Below, in pieces: positions 1-7,088 of a stretch of 23,873 nt of DNA. The notes below the pieces were generated by a model that searched no databases, had not been told where the DNA came from, and saw nothing but the letters and a program-made list of their open reading frames with translations. This DNA comes from JANQQZ01 sp039179915 (lineage in GTDB: Bacteria; Planctomycetota; Phycisphaerae; Phycisphaerales; UBA1924). The position numbers were made by a program, and so were the translations under genes. Positions within the stretch are counted from its first letter, which is position 1. Every line of letters begins with the position of its first letter. The stretch spans positions 1-23,873 of the forward strand of contig JBCDEF010000014.1 in assembly GCA_039179915.1 (NCBI GenBank), in the 5' to 3' direction.

Positions 1-610
1 GGAACGCTTCGCGCTGCCCGGGGGCCGGCAATTCCTGCTTCAAGTCCGCGGCGGCGAGCCGTTCGGGCGGTGCCGTTGGCGGCGCGGGCCAGGCGATCAC
101 GATCGCCCAGCCGAGCCCGGCCAGCAGCGCCAGCCCGAGCCCGAAGGCGACCGCGCCGGTCGCTACGCTGCCTAGAACAGTGCCAAGCCGCCCCCGTCGG
201 CCCGTTCGCCCAGGACGCAGCCGGCGTCGGCCGGGCGCCGACCGCTGTGCGTGTTCCGCCAGCCGCCGCAGGTGCACCCGCGATCGGCCGACGCCCGTCG
301 ATTCGATCCGCTCGGCGAACGCCGCCGGGATGTCGCCGGTCACGCCCAATTCGACCGCCAGGTCGATCGCGTCCAGATCCGGCGCGGCCCCGGCCGCTTC
401 ACGGTCCACTGCAAACGCCGCCAGCGAAGCCTCCCGGTCCGACCGCATCAACCAGACCATCGCATCCAGTTCGGGCGCGGCGGCCAACGCCCCGAGCACG
501 CGGCCCGTCTCGCTCGGCGGCAGCGTGTCCTCGACCAGCCCGAGCAGATCGCCCTCGGTCAGCCCCGACCGAGCCAGCAGGTTCGCGATGTCAGCAGCGG
601 AGCGAGTCAT
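1..610 (-). CDS. Putative membrane-bound anti-sigma factor (partial, C-terminus off window)
   Basis: Reading the minus strand from the ATG at 610 gives 203 residues with no stop before the window edge, so the C-terminus is missing. The N-terminal ~120 residues are acidic and helical-looking (MTRSAADIANLLARSGL...). An Arg-rich stretch follows at about 121-142, then one hydrophobic segment at about 144-171 and a Pro-rich exit. This is the layout of a single-pass anti-sigma factor with a cytoplasmic N-terminal sigma-binding part. The visible part has no cysteine, so it is not a classical zinc-type (ZAS) anti-sigma factor. The start codon overlaps the stop of the upstream sigma factor gene as ATGA, so the two are probably translationally coupled. 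The role is inferred from this coupling and the topology, not from a recognised domain; it could be another membrane protein. Confidence 0.7.
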   Translation of the reverse strand, partial: MTRSAADIANLLARSGLTEGDLLGLVEDTLPPSETGRVLGALAAAPELDAMVWLMRSDREASLAAFAVDREAAGAAPDLDAIDLAVELGVTGDIPAAFAERIESTGVGRSRVHLRRLAEHAQRSAPGRRRLRPGRTGRRGRLGTVLGSVATGAVAFGLGLALLAGLGWAIVIAWPAPPTAPPERLAAADLKQELPAPGQREAF

Positions 611-1296
611 GCGTGTGTGTCGTCATCCTCAAAAGATCCTGTGCCCGGCAGCGGGGGGCCGCCGCGGGCCGCCCGGATCTCGTCCATCTGCCGACGGAGC
701 GCGGCCCGCGCCCGAAACAATCGGCTCTTGATCGTGCCACGCGCAACGCCCAAGACCTCGGCGATATGCCCGTAATCCAATCCCTGTGCATCCCGGAGGA
801 GAAGAACGCCCCGTTGATCGGGATCCAGTCGGTCCAGGGCCGCGAGCACATCCGCACGGTCCTCAGCCTGTTCGACGCCCGGCTCCGGCTCCGGTTCCGT
901 GTGCTGGAGCATCTGGTTCTTGGCCGACCGCATCCCCGATCCGCCCGGCCCGCCGAGCGCCACATCGACCGAGGCCATCGTCCGAAGCCGGTCTCGGCGG
1001 ATGCGGCTCACGCACGCGTTGTACGTGATTCGGAACAGCCAGGTCCCCAGCTTCGCCCGCTCGTCGAACGTGTCGAACCGGCTGATCGCCCGCACAATCG
1101 CGTCGTGGCAGACCTCGCGGCCCAGGTCGTCGCTCCGCAGCGTCCGGGAAGCCAGCGACCGCATCTGCGGCTCGTAGACCGCCAGCGCCGCCCGCCAGGC
1201 CTCCCGACGCTCGTCGTCGTCGCGCGCCCACCGGATACCTTCGACCAGCCGGTGGTCGAGGTCCGGGTCGTGCGGGTTGGGCCGATCGCCGGTCAC
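607..1296 (-). CDS. RNA polymerase sigma factor, ECF-like (sigma-70 regions 2 and 4)
   Basis: 229 residues from a GTG start. Region 2 spans about 38-104 and includes the GTWLFRITYNACVSRIRRDR stretch typical of regions 2.3-2.4. A linker of about 45 residues follows, rich in Glu and Pro near 133-145. Region 4 spans about 150-202, with a helix-turn-helix in YGHIAEVLGVARGTIKSRLF. No region 1.1 or 3 is visible, so it belongs with ECF (group 4) factors, which direct RNA polymerase to stress or envelope promoters. It lies 39 bp downstream of the LolA-like gene and overlaps the next gene by 4 bp. The start has no clear Shine-Dalgarno, which fits readthrough from the upstream gene. A short acidic tail (EDDD) ends the protein. 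The family assignment is secure; the regulon is unknown. Confidence 0.93.
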   Translation of the reverse strand: MTGDRPNPHDPDLDHRLVEGIRWARDDDERREAWRAALAVYEPQMRSLASRTLRSDDLGREVCHDAIVRAISRFDTFDERAKLGTWLFRITYNACVSRIRRDRLRTMASVDVALGGPGGSGMRSAKNQMLQHTEPEPEPGVEQAEDRADVLAALDRLDPDQRGVLLLRDAQGLDYGHIAEVLGVARGTIKSRLFRARAALRRQMDEIRAARGGPPLPGTGSFEDDDTHA

Positions 1297-1310
1297 GCAG
1301 GTGCGGAGTC

Positions 1311-1329
1311 CGGGCCGCGGCGCGGCCCG
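1311..1329 (-). terminator. Intercistronic GC hairpin between LolA-like and sigma genes
   Basis: A perfect inverted repeat, CGGGCCGCG / CGCGGCCCG, with one base between the arms lies directly after the stop of the LolA-like gene and before the sigma factor start. No T-run follows on the minus strand, so it may be a partial attenuator or a 3'-end-stabilising hairpin rather than a full terminator. Confidence 0.4.
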
Positions 1330-1335
1330 GTCGGG

Positions 1336-2127
1336 TCAGTTACCGCCCGGCGGCGTGAACAGGCCCGGGTCGAACTCGGGGTCCGGCGTGATCTCCGTGA
1401 ACTCGATCTCCTGGGCCATCGGGCCCTGGGTGATCTGCATCTTGAACGGCATGACCAGCTCGCCCACTTCGCGGTAGTCCAGGAAGGTGATCTGGGACGC
1501 GACGTTGCCCGCCGCGTCCGTTGTCGTCTCGCTGTGCTGCAGGCCGGTCTCGGCGTGGTACAGCCCGGTGCTGGTCGAGCCGTTCTTCGAGACCGATTCG
1601 ACGCGGAAGTGCGTGACGCCGTCGATGTCTTCGGTGCCGGTGGTGGTGGCGCTGGTGTACTGCTCGCGGGGCTTGAATCGGCCGTAGAAGTCGGCCTGCT
1701 CGATCATCTGCTCGGCCTCGGGGCCGCTCATGACCGCCGCGGGCATGCCGGGCTGCGAGGCCCAGGCCACCTCGCCGTTGGTCCCCTGCACGATCGAGCC
1801 GAACGCGCCGAGCGAGATCTGCATGACCTGGCTCTTGGGCGCCTTCATGTTGATCGTGATCTCGCCGGACATGCCCATCGCGGGCATGCTGAACGAGCCG
1901 GCCATCCGCAGGCCCTGGAGCGCGAGCCCGGCCTCGGCGCCGCCGGTCGCCTCGATGTGCTTCTCGAGCACCGCGAAGCCGTCGGGCAGGTCCGCGGCCG
2001 GCTGCGACGCGGTGTCCTCGGCCGGCTGCACCGGGGCACCGCCCATCTGGGCCGAGGCCGTACCGGCCGTCATCAGCAGCGCGGCCAGCAGCGAGGTAGA
2101 GACTGACGCTGTGCGATACAAAGCCAT
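1336..2127 (-). CDS. Exported LolA-fold-like protein (possible RseB-type sensor)
   Basis: 263 residues. An N-terminal signal peptide (residues 1-26, ending ...TASA before Gln27) sends it to the periplasm. The mature part starts ...LEKHIEATGGAEAGLALQGL and contains alternating beta-rich segments (SGEITINMKAP, NGEVAWAS, ITFLDYREVGELVMPF). This pattern is seen in the LolA/outer-membrane lipoprotein-sorting-like superfamily. The start is supported by an AGGGGA Shine-Dalgarno 5 bases upstream of the ATG. It is the first gene of an apparent minus-strand operon with a sigma factor and a membrane anti-sigma candidate. RseB, the periplasmic partner of the anti-sigma factor RseA, also has a LolA-like N-terminal domain, so a sensor role is a reasonable inference. 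A lipoprotein carrier or simple lipid-binding role is also possible. Confidence 0.75.
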   Translation of the reverse strand: MALYRTASVSTSLLAALLMTAGTASAQMGGAPVQPAEDTASQPAADLPDGFAVLEKHIEATGGAEAGLALQGLRMAGSFSMPAMGMSGEITINMKAPKSQVMQISLGAFGSIVQGTNGEVAWASQPGMPAAVMSGPEAEQMIEQADFYGRFKPREQYTSATTTGTEDIDGVTHFRVESVSKNGSTSTGLYHAETGLQHSETTTDAAGNVASQITFLDYREVGELVMPFKMQITQGPMAQEIEFTEITPDPEFDPGLFTPPGGN

Positions 2128-2253
2128 GGGATTCCCCTGTGCGAGCGGCCCGATACACCAGATCGGCCGCGGGTTTCGTGCGTTCGTTGTTCCGCCTTCG
2201 CCCCCCGGCGGTTTCAGCCACCAGTCTAGCAGCCCGTGGATCTATCCTGTTTC
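2128..2253. promoter_or_regulatory. Divergent promoter region, LolA-like/sigma operon and purB
   Basis: 126 bp between two divergent starts. On the plus side TATCCT at 2243-2248 ends five bases before the purB ATG at 2254, with no Shine-Dalgarno, which suggests a leaderless purB transcript. On the minus side the leader carries an AGGGGA ribosome-binding site. No clear -35 box is seen for either direction. Confidence 0.5.
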
Positions 2254-3930
2254 ATGACCGAATTCAGCCCAAACGACACCTACACCAGCCCCCTGGCCAG
2301 CCGGAACGCATCGCCCGAGATGCTCCGCATCTGGTCCCCCCGGCACAAGTTCAACACCTGGCGACGCATCTGGCTCGCGATCGCCGAGGCCCAGCACGAG
2401 GTCACCAAGGACTGGGGGTCTGATTCCGATTCTTCTTCCTTACGAGCCCGAAGCGCAAGCGAGGGTTCTTCGGGTGATGGAGAAAGCCAATCCCTCGCTC
2501 GCGCTTCGGGCTCGTCAAGACAGGGACCGCTCGTTACGAAGGAACAGGTCGAAGAACTCCGCGCCGTCGTCGAGCGGGGCATCACCGACGAAGAACTCGC
2601 GCGGGCGTCCGAGATCGAGCGGGACCTGCGGCACGACGTCATGGCCCACGTCCACTGCCTGGGCGAGTCGTGCCCGACCGCGAAGCCGATCATCCATCTG
2701 GGGTGCACGAGCCAGGACGTGGTGTGCAACGCGGATATGGTCTGCCTTCAGCAGTCGATTCAGCTCGTACTCAAGAAAGTTCAATTGGTAACACTGGCTC
2801 TCGGGCTGCAGGCACGCTCATGGAAGCGACTGCCCACGCTCGGGTTCACGCACTATCAGACTGCACAGCCTGTCACGGTTGGCCGCCGACTGGCGCACTG
2901 GGCGTTGGATCTTGAGCAAGGTCGCTGGCACCACCCATTTCTGGGAGGGGCATACGACGTTGTCTTTCGAGGGCTTCGCGGTGCGACGGGCACGCAGGCA
3001 TCCTTCCTCTCACTCTTGGCTCAGGATGATGATCCGCATGGCGCCGTCGAGGAGCTTGAAGGCCAGTTTCTTTGGCGGCTGTTCAACATCTATCACCCTG
3101 AGGAGGACTGGTCCGCCGGTGCAATTCGCGACCGCAAGGCCGCTGCCGATGTCGCCGCGATGTCGACATATCTCATCACAGGCCAGACGTACTCGCGATC
3201 AATCGACTCGAGGGTGTTGGCGTACCTTGCCGACATCGCCGCCGTCCTCCACAAAATCGCCACCGACATCCGCCTGCTCTCCAACCGCAAAGAAATCGAC
3301 GAGCCGTTCGGCGCCAACCAGATCGGCTCCTCGGCCATGCCCTACAAGCGGAACCCGATGAAGTGCGAGCGGATCTGCGGCCTCACGCGGTTCGTCATGA
3401 ACCTCGTCGGCAACGCCTACGACACCGCCGCCACCCAGTGGCTCGAACGCACGCTCGATGACTCGTCGAACCGCCGGCTCTCTCTCCCCGAAGCATTTCT
3501 TGCTTTAGACGGCTCGCTCGACCTCATGCATCAAGTCGCCAGCGGCCTGGTCGTCAACGAAGCGATGGTCCGCAAGAACCTGATGGCCGAGCTGCCGTTC
3601 CTGGCGACGGAGAACATCCTGATGGAGGCCGTCAAGCTCGGCGGCGATCGCCAAGACCTGCACGAGAAGATCCGCGTGCACGCGCAGGCCGCCGGCGCTC
3701 GTGTGAAGCAAGAAGGCCTCGACAACGACCTGATCGAACGGCTGCGCAATGACGACGCCTTCGCGGCTGTGCACCACCTGCTGACCGAAGACGCTCTGCT
3801 CGACCCGATGAAGTACGTCGGCCGGAGCGTCGAGCAGACCGAGCGGTTCCTGGCCGAGGTCGTCGAGCCGCTTCGCGAGCGGTACGCGGACGAGCTTGCG
3901 AACCTCTGCGGCAGCGATCGGGGGGTGTAG
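2254..3930 (+). CDS. purB: Adenylosuccinate lyase (long, eukaryote-like form, with in-frame insertion)
   Basis: 558 residues from ATG 2254; an in-frame GTG at 2236 is less likely. The enzyme converts SAICAR to AICAR and adenylosuccinate to AMP plus fumarate in purine synthesis. Recognised by colinearity with the human-type lyase: TSPLASR at the start, HDVMAHVH (127-134), TLGFTHYQ (195-202, with the catalytic-region His), GTQASFL, the fumarase-superfamily signature GSSAMPYKRNPM (358-369), ERTLDDSSNRR, TENI and KQEGLDNDLIER. It is about 75 residues longer than the human enzyme. About 35 extra Ser/Arg-rich residues (55-92) come from a palindromic DNA insertion. A second excess of about 25 residues lies near 264-300, inside a stretch whose codon use differs from the flanks (codons about 171-328). 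All signature regions are intact and the frame is open, so a functional enzyme is likely. Confidence 0.95.
   Translation: MTEFSPNDTYTSPLASRNASPEMLRIWSPRHKFNTWRRIWLAIAEAQHEVTKDWGSDSDSSSLRARSASEGSSGDGESQSLARASGSSRQGPLVTKEQVEELRAVVERGITDEELARASEIERDLRHDVMAHVHCLGESCPTAKPIIHLGCTSQDVVCNADMVCLQQSIQLVLKKVQLVTLALGLQARSWKRLPTLGFTHYQTAQPVTVGRRLAHWALDLEQGRWHHPFLGGAYDVVFRGLRGATGTQASFLSLLAQDDDPHGAVEELEGQFLWRLFNIYHPEEDWSAGAIRDRKAAADVAAMSTYLITGQTYSRSIDSRVLAYLADIAAVLHKIATDIRLLSNRKEIDEPFGANQIGSSAMPYKRNPMKCERICGLTRFVMNLVGNAYDTAATQWLERTLDDSSNRRLSLPEAFLALDGSLDLMHQVASGLVVNEAMVRKNLMAELPFLATENILMEAVKLGGDRQDLHEKIRVHAQAAGARVKQEGLDNDLIERLRNDDAFAAVHHLLTEDALLDPMKYVGRSVEQTERFLAEVVEPLRERYADELANLCGSDRGV
2442..2515 (+). repeat. 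Palindromic element inserted in frame within purB
   Basis: Two 24-bp arms at 2442-2465 and 2492-2515 are reverse complements with a single mismatch, separated by a 26-bp loop. Arm 1 begins ACGAGCCCGAAGCGCAAGCG and arm 2 ends CGCGCTTCGGGCTCGT. The element lies in the part of purB that is absent from the human-type enzyme, between the helix ending ...EVTKDWG and VTKEQVEEL, and it keeps the reading frame. It resembles a REP/RPE-type interspersed palindrome; copy number in the genome cannot be judged here. Confidence 0.85.
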
Positions 3931-3942
3931 TTGTCTGCAATC

Positions 3943-4025
3943 GGGTGCCACGGCTTGACCCGCAGGGCAAGCCGTGCGATCGGTGCTACGCACGGCTTGC
4001 CGAAGACGGTCAAGCCGTAGCACCC
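3943..4025. repeat. Nested palindromic repeat, possible bidirectional terminator
   Basis: Outer arms GGGTGCCACGGCTTGACC (3943-3960) and GGTCAAGCCGTAGCACCC (4008-4025) pair with one mismatch, which would be a G-U pair in minus-strand RNA. Inner arms GGCAAGCCGTGCG (3966-3978) and CGCACGGCTTGCC (3989-4001) pair perfectly around a 10-bp loop. All four arms share the core ACGGCTTG or its complement in alternating orientation, like a REP/BIME cluster. It fills the 110-bp gap between convergent purB and the nucleotidyltransferase, so it could end both transcripts. Confidence 0.85.
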
Positions 4026-4040
4026 AAGCGTTTGAGCAAT

Positions 4041-4862
4041 CTACAAGTTGTCGATCCCCGGCTCGTGGCGCATCCAAACCTGCTCGGTATCCCGGTGAAA
4101 CGCGCCGGCCCAACCGAGCGGGTCGGCCGGCCAGTCTCTGAACTTCAAGACCATGTCGCACAGCGGGTGGACCGTCTCGCAGCTGGGCTCCGTCACCGCC
4201 AGTTCGATCGCGTCGTGCAGGCCCTGGGGTTTCTCATCGCAGTCTTCGAGCGCACGCATGACCCACTTGTGGAACGGGAAAAACATGCGGTTGTGCGTCA
4301 GGATCAGCCGCGAGGCGAACAACGCCGCCTGCGCCGCGCACCACGCGCGCAGGTAGGTGTTCTCGCGCTTGTCGGCCTCGCCGATAAACCAGCGGTTTGT
4401 CTCCAGCTGCGCGGCGAACCGCGCCAGCTTGCTCTCTCGCTGGTCTTCGGGATAGGTCGCGATGCGGTTGATGCGGGCTTGCAGATCGCCGTTCTCTGAA
4501 GACAAGTTGTCCATGGCCGCGTGCGCATTGACAAACGCATTCCGCGTCGGCTCGCTGGCCTGCTTCTCTGCCAGGTCGAGGTAGCCGGTCGTTACATGTT
4601 TCGTATCGATCGCGCCGCCCGGATACGTCGCGATGTCCGTGTCGTACGTCGTCAGCGTGGCGGCCGCCTTTCGCTCGTCGTAATACGCATCGGTGACGAC
4701 GACGATGACATCGACATCGGAGCTTGCGTTTCCCCACCCTCGCACCAGCGAGCCGGAGAAGACGACGCCGAGCACGCCCGGGTGCTTGCGCTGACGGGCG
4801 ACGAAGCGGTCGAGCGTTTCACGCTGGGCGTCGGTCATGAATTCGTGCGGCGGTATGGCCAT
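4041..4862 (-). CDS. Nucleotidyltransferase-fold protein (MNT/ANT-like)
   Basis: 273 residues. The N-terminal domain shows the polymerase-beta nucleotidyltransferase motif: Gly37-Ser38 in FSGSLVRGWGNASSDVDVIVVV, followed by the metal-binding Asp49-x-Asp51. Enzymes of this fold transfer an NMP group to a small molecule, protein or RNA. The C-terminal part from about residue 120 is helical, with conserved-looking aromatic residues (NRWFIGEADKRENTYLRAWCAAQ, FFPFHKWVMRALED), and resembles the substrate domain of aminoglycoside or lincosamide adenylyltransferases; I cannot assign the substrate. There is no Shine-Dalgarno, but TAGGCT lies six bases before the ATG. An internal Met9 is an alternative start. 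It is convergent with purB and downstream of the potassium channel gene by 36 bp. There is no HEPN partner next to it, so it is not an obvious MNT/HEPN toxin pair. Confidence 0.8.
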   Translation of the reverse strand: MAIPPHEFMTDAQRETLDRFVARQRKHPGVLGVVFSGSLVRGWGNASSDVDVIVVVTDAYYDERKAAATLTTYDTDIATYPGGAIDTKHVTTGYLDLAEKQASEPTRNAFVNAHAAMDNLSSENGDLQARINRIATYPEDQRESKLARFAAQLETNRWFIGEADKRENTYLRAWCAAQAALFASRLILTHNRMFFPFHKWVMRALEDCDEKPQGLHDAIELAVTEPSCETVHPLCDMVLKFRDWPADPLGWAGAFHRDTEQVWMRHEPGIDNL

Positions 4863-4868
4863 GCCCGC

Positions 4869-4874
4869 AGCCTA
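4869..4874 (-). promoter_or_regulatory. Leaderless-type -10 box of the nucleotidyltransferase gene
   Basis: On the minus strand TAGGCT is followed by GCGGGC and then the ATG at 4862. The six-base gap would place the transcript start at or next to the start codon. It allows separate transcription from the channel gene just upstream. Confidence 0.45.
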
Positions 4875-4898
4875 CCGCCGACAGCCCGCGACGTGGGC

Positions 4899-5954
4899 TT
4901 AGCCGAGCCGCAGCGACCGCTTGAGCTCGATGATCTGCGCGTTCGTGCCCGCGACGATCAGCACGTCGCCCTCGGCCAGGGCCCGGTCGGCGTCGGGCCG
5001 CATCGAGACCGCCCCGCCCGGTGCGCAGCTGGCGACGAAAACGATCCCCGGCGTGCCGCCGCCGATCTCGCGGACGGTCTTGTTGACGATGCCGGACGCG
5101 GCGGTGACCTCGATCTCGCCGAAGCCCAGGGCGCTCTCCACGCCGCCGTCGCCGAACAGCACGCGTGCGACCTCGGGCCGGAGCAGGTTCTGGGCGATGC
5201 CGTCGGCCCCGTGCGAGCTGGGGCTGAGCACGCGGGTGGCTCCCGCGCGCATGAGCTTGCTGACCGATGAGTCGTCCTCGGCCCGGGCGACGACGGCCAG
5301 GTCCTTGCAGATCGCGCGGGCCGTCAGGCAGATCATCGCGTTGGTCGCGTCGTGCATCGCCAGCACCGCGATGCCCCGGGCCCGCTCGGCGCCCGCGGCC
5401 AGCAGCGTCTCGTCCTCGGTCGCGTCGCCCTCGAGCGCGATCATGTCCAGCTCGCGGGCCTGTTCGACCGCCTTGGGGTCGGTGTCGATGACCACGAACT
5501 CCGCGTTGGCCGCGACGAGCTGGCGGACCACCCGCTGGCCCATCCGCCCGAAGCCGCAGACGATGTAATGGTCGCTCATGGTCTTGATGCGTTGCAGCAT
5601 GCGCTTCTCCGGGTTGAGCCCTCGGCTGACCGTCCGCTGGATCAGCCCGCCGGCGGCGTACGACGCCGTGCCGATCCCGCCGATCATCACCAGAATCGTG
5701 AACCGCCGGCCGGTCTCGCTGAGGTCGTAGTCGCCGTAGCCCACGGTCGTCAGCGTGATCATCGTGAAGTAGAGCGACCGCCAGAAATCCCAGCCCTCGA
5801 TCAGCATGTAGCCCACGGTGCTCGCGGCGATCACGCCCAGCAGGATCACGACCAGCCGGAACACGGCCGGGTCGACGCGCACGAGCAGCGCCCGCAGCAC
5901 GCTGTGCAGCGGGCCGCTCGGGGTGCTCTTCAGCGTGTCGGCGGGGCGGTCCAC
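4899..5954 (-). CDS. Two-TM potassium channel with RCK (TrkA-N/TrkA-C) domain
   Basis: 351 residues from a GTG start. TM1 is at about 32-52. The pore helix and selectivity filter read TLTTVGYGD (filter TVGYG about 70-74), and TM2 is at about 85-105 with the gating glycines GG. A linker leads to a Rossmann RCK_N domain starting HYIVCGFGRMGQRVVRQL (GxGxxG at about 134-139), with the acidic end of beta-2 in VVIDTDP. The RCK_C domain covers about 265-350 and ends in VLIVAGTNAQIIELKRSL. This is the MthK/Kch type: a tetrameric inner-membrane K+ channel gated by ligand binding to cytoplasmic RCK domains. The start is uncertain because there is no clear Shine-Dalgarno. It is separated from the upstream SDR gene by a strong terminator hairpin, so it is probably transcribed on its own. 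Confidence 0.93.
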   Translation of the reverse strand: MDRPADTLKSTPSGPLHSVLRALLVRVDPAVFRLVVILLGVIAASTVGYMLIEGWDFWRSLYFTMITLTTVGYGDYDLSETGRRFTILVMIGGIGTASYAAGGLIQRTVSRGLNPEKRMLQRIKTMSDHYIVCGFGRMGQRVVRQLVAANAEFVVIDTDPKAVEQARELDMIALEGDATEDETLLAAGAERARGIAVLAMHDATNAMICLTARAICKDLAVVARAEDDSSVSKLMRAGATRVLSPSSHGADGIAQNLLRPEVARVLFGDGGVESALGFGEIEVTAASGIVNKTVREIGGGTPGIVFVASCAPGGAVSMRPDADRALAEGDVLIVAGTNAQIIELKRSLRLG

Positions 5955-6015
5955 TTCTCGGGTTATCGGAAATCGGCACCGGCCGGTCCAGTACCGGGGC
6001 CCGCCAACGCAACAA

Positions 6016-6049
6016 CGCCCGGCCGGGGGGATGCGGCCCCGGCCGGGCG
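6016..6049 (-). terminator. Terminator hairpin after the SDR gene
   Basis: Perfect 13-bp arms CGCCCGGCCGGGG (6016-6028) and CCCCGGCCGGGCG (6037-6049) enclose an 8-base loop. It lies about 40 bp past the SDR stop. In the minus direction the stem is followed by TTGTTGCGTT, a weak T-rich tail, so it fits an intrinsic terminator for the SDR transcript. Confidence 0.75.
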
Positions 6050-6089
6050 CAGGATGTGTCGCCGTTCTTCTTCAGGGGCCGCCGAAGCC

Positions 6090-6980
6090 TTAGGCCAGGG
6101 GCGCAAAATCCTTCATGCCGAAGGCCTCGAGCAGCTGCTGCTGACGGCCCCGGGTCTGCTCGTTGATCTCCGCGACCGGGCCCATGTCCCCGCCGACGGC
6201 CACGCGGAGCGGCCGGGAACCCTGCGGCGTCTCGATGACCTCAACGATCGCGTCGACCACCGCCTCCGATCCCGTGTAGTGCTCGGACTCGAAGTAGCCC
6301 TGTATGCCAGCGGTCATGTTTGCCTCGATATCGCCCAGCGGCCCGTAGTCCGCGGCGCGGTCGGCGTCGGCGGGGTCGAACTGGTTGCCCAGGAAGCCGG
6401 TCTTGAACGCTCCGGGCTCGATGATCACGGTATCGACGCCCACGGCCGACCCCTCGTACCGCAGACTCTCGCTGAGCGCCTCGAGCGCCCACTTGGTCGA
6501 GGCATAGATCCCGATGCCCGGCATCGTGAACCGCCCGAGCCCGCTCGAGATGTTCACCACCAGCCCCGACTTTTGCTTGCGCATCGCCGGCAGCGCCGCC
6601 TTGGTCAACGCGAGCGGGCCGAAGACGTTGGTCTCGTACATCGCCCGGGCCTGGTCGAGCGAGAACGACTCGGTCACACCCATCCCGCCGATGCCCGCGT
6701 TGTTGACCACCGCGTCCAGACGGCCCTCCTTGGCCACGATGGATTCGACCGCCGAATTGACCTGCGCCTCGTCGGTCACGTCGAGCTCGATCGGGTGCAG
6801 CTTCAGGTTGTCGCGCTCGGCGAGGGCGGCCAGCTCGTCGGCGTGGGCTTTGTTCTTGCCGGTCAGGCCACGCATCGAGGCGTAGACGGTGTGCCCCTTG
6901 CGGGCGAGCGACTCGGCGGCGCCCCGGCCGAAGCCGCTGCTGGTGCCGGTGATCAGAACGGTCTTGGATTCATGGGCCAT
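6090..6980 (-). CDS. Short-chain dehydrogenase/reductase (SDR)
   Basis: 296 residues from ATG 6980. This start is chosen because AAGGAG lies 7 bases upstream and the Rossmann strand begins at once (KTVLITGTSSGFGRG, TGxxxGxG at 11-18); a longer frame to 7046 adds only an Arg-rich shadow. Other classical SDR marks are LDVTD (66-70), NNAG (93-96), the catalytic Ser in NISSG (about 144-147), and Tyr159-x-x-x-Lys163 in YASTK. It should be a cytoplasmic NAD(P)-dependent oxidoreductase of unknown substrate. The C-terminal 70 residues are typical of the larger SDRs that act on hydrophobic or carbonyl compounds. It lies 108 bp downstream of a TetR gene in the same direction and is probably that regulator's target. 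Confidence 0.93.
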   Translation of the reverse strand: MAHESKTVLITGTSSGFGRGAAESLARKGHTVYASMRGLTGKNKAHADELAALAERDNLKLHPIELDVTDEAQVNSAVESIVAKEGRLDAVVNNAGIGGMGVTESFSLDQARAMYETNVFGPLALTKAALPAMRKQKSGLVVNISSGLGRFTMPGIGIYASTKWALEALSESLRYEGSAVGVDTVIIEPGAFKTGFLGNQFDPADADRAADYGPLGDIEANMTAGIQGYFESEHYTGSEAVVDAIVEVIETPQGSRPLRVAVGGDMGPVAEINEQTRGRQQQLLEAFGMKDFAPLA

Positions 6981-7088
6981 CGGGTGTCTCCTTCGATGCC
7001 GGTGTGGTTCGGACGGCAGAGAAGACCCGCGATCTGGACCGAGCATTCCAGAGATGGTCGAATGATCGCAGATTTTTTGAACGATCAG
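6981..7088 (-). promoter_or_regulatory. Leader of the SDR gene with RBS and candidate operator repeats
   Basis: Minus-strand AAGGAG (6988-6993) is a strong ribosome-binding site seven bases before the SDR start. Farther upstream, direct repeats GAATGATC (7060-7067) and GAACGATC (7079-7086, plus-strand reading) have a 19-bp period, about two helical turns. This could be a TetR-family operator, but it is not a clean palindrome. Confidence 0.35.

Noticed and set aside
70..2106. 678-codon open frame on the plus strand
   Set aside because: It runs antisense to the anti-sigma, sigma and LolA-like genes and its translation is Arg/Pro/His-rich; it is a GC-driven shadow.
2236..2238. GTG as purB start
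   Set aside because: It adds six residues absent from relatives, and the ATG at 2254 is placed correctly relative to the TATCCT box.
2764..3235. Frameshift or sequencing error as the cause of the odd purB segment
   Set aside because: The frame stays open and conserved motifs (GFTHYQ, GTQASFL, ITGQTYSR) appear inside it in the right order, so a replaced segment is more likely.
4041..4862. Toxin-antitoxin MNT/HEPN pair
   Set aside because: No HEPN-like small gene stands next to the nucleotidyltransferase, and the protein is longer than a minimal MNT antitoxin.
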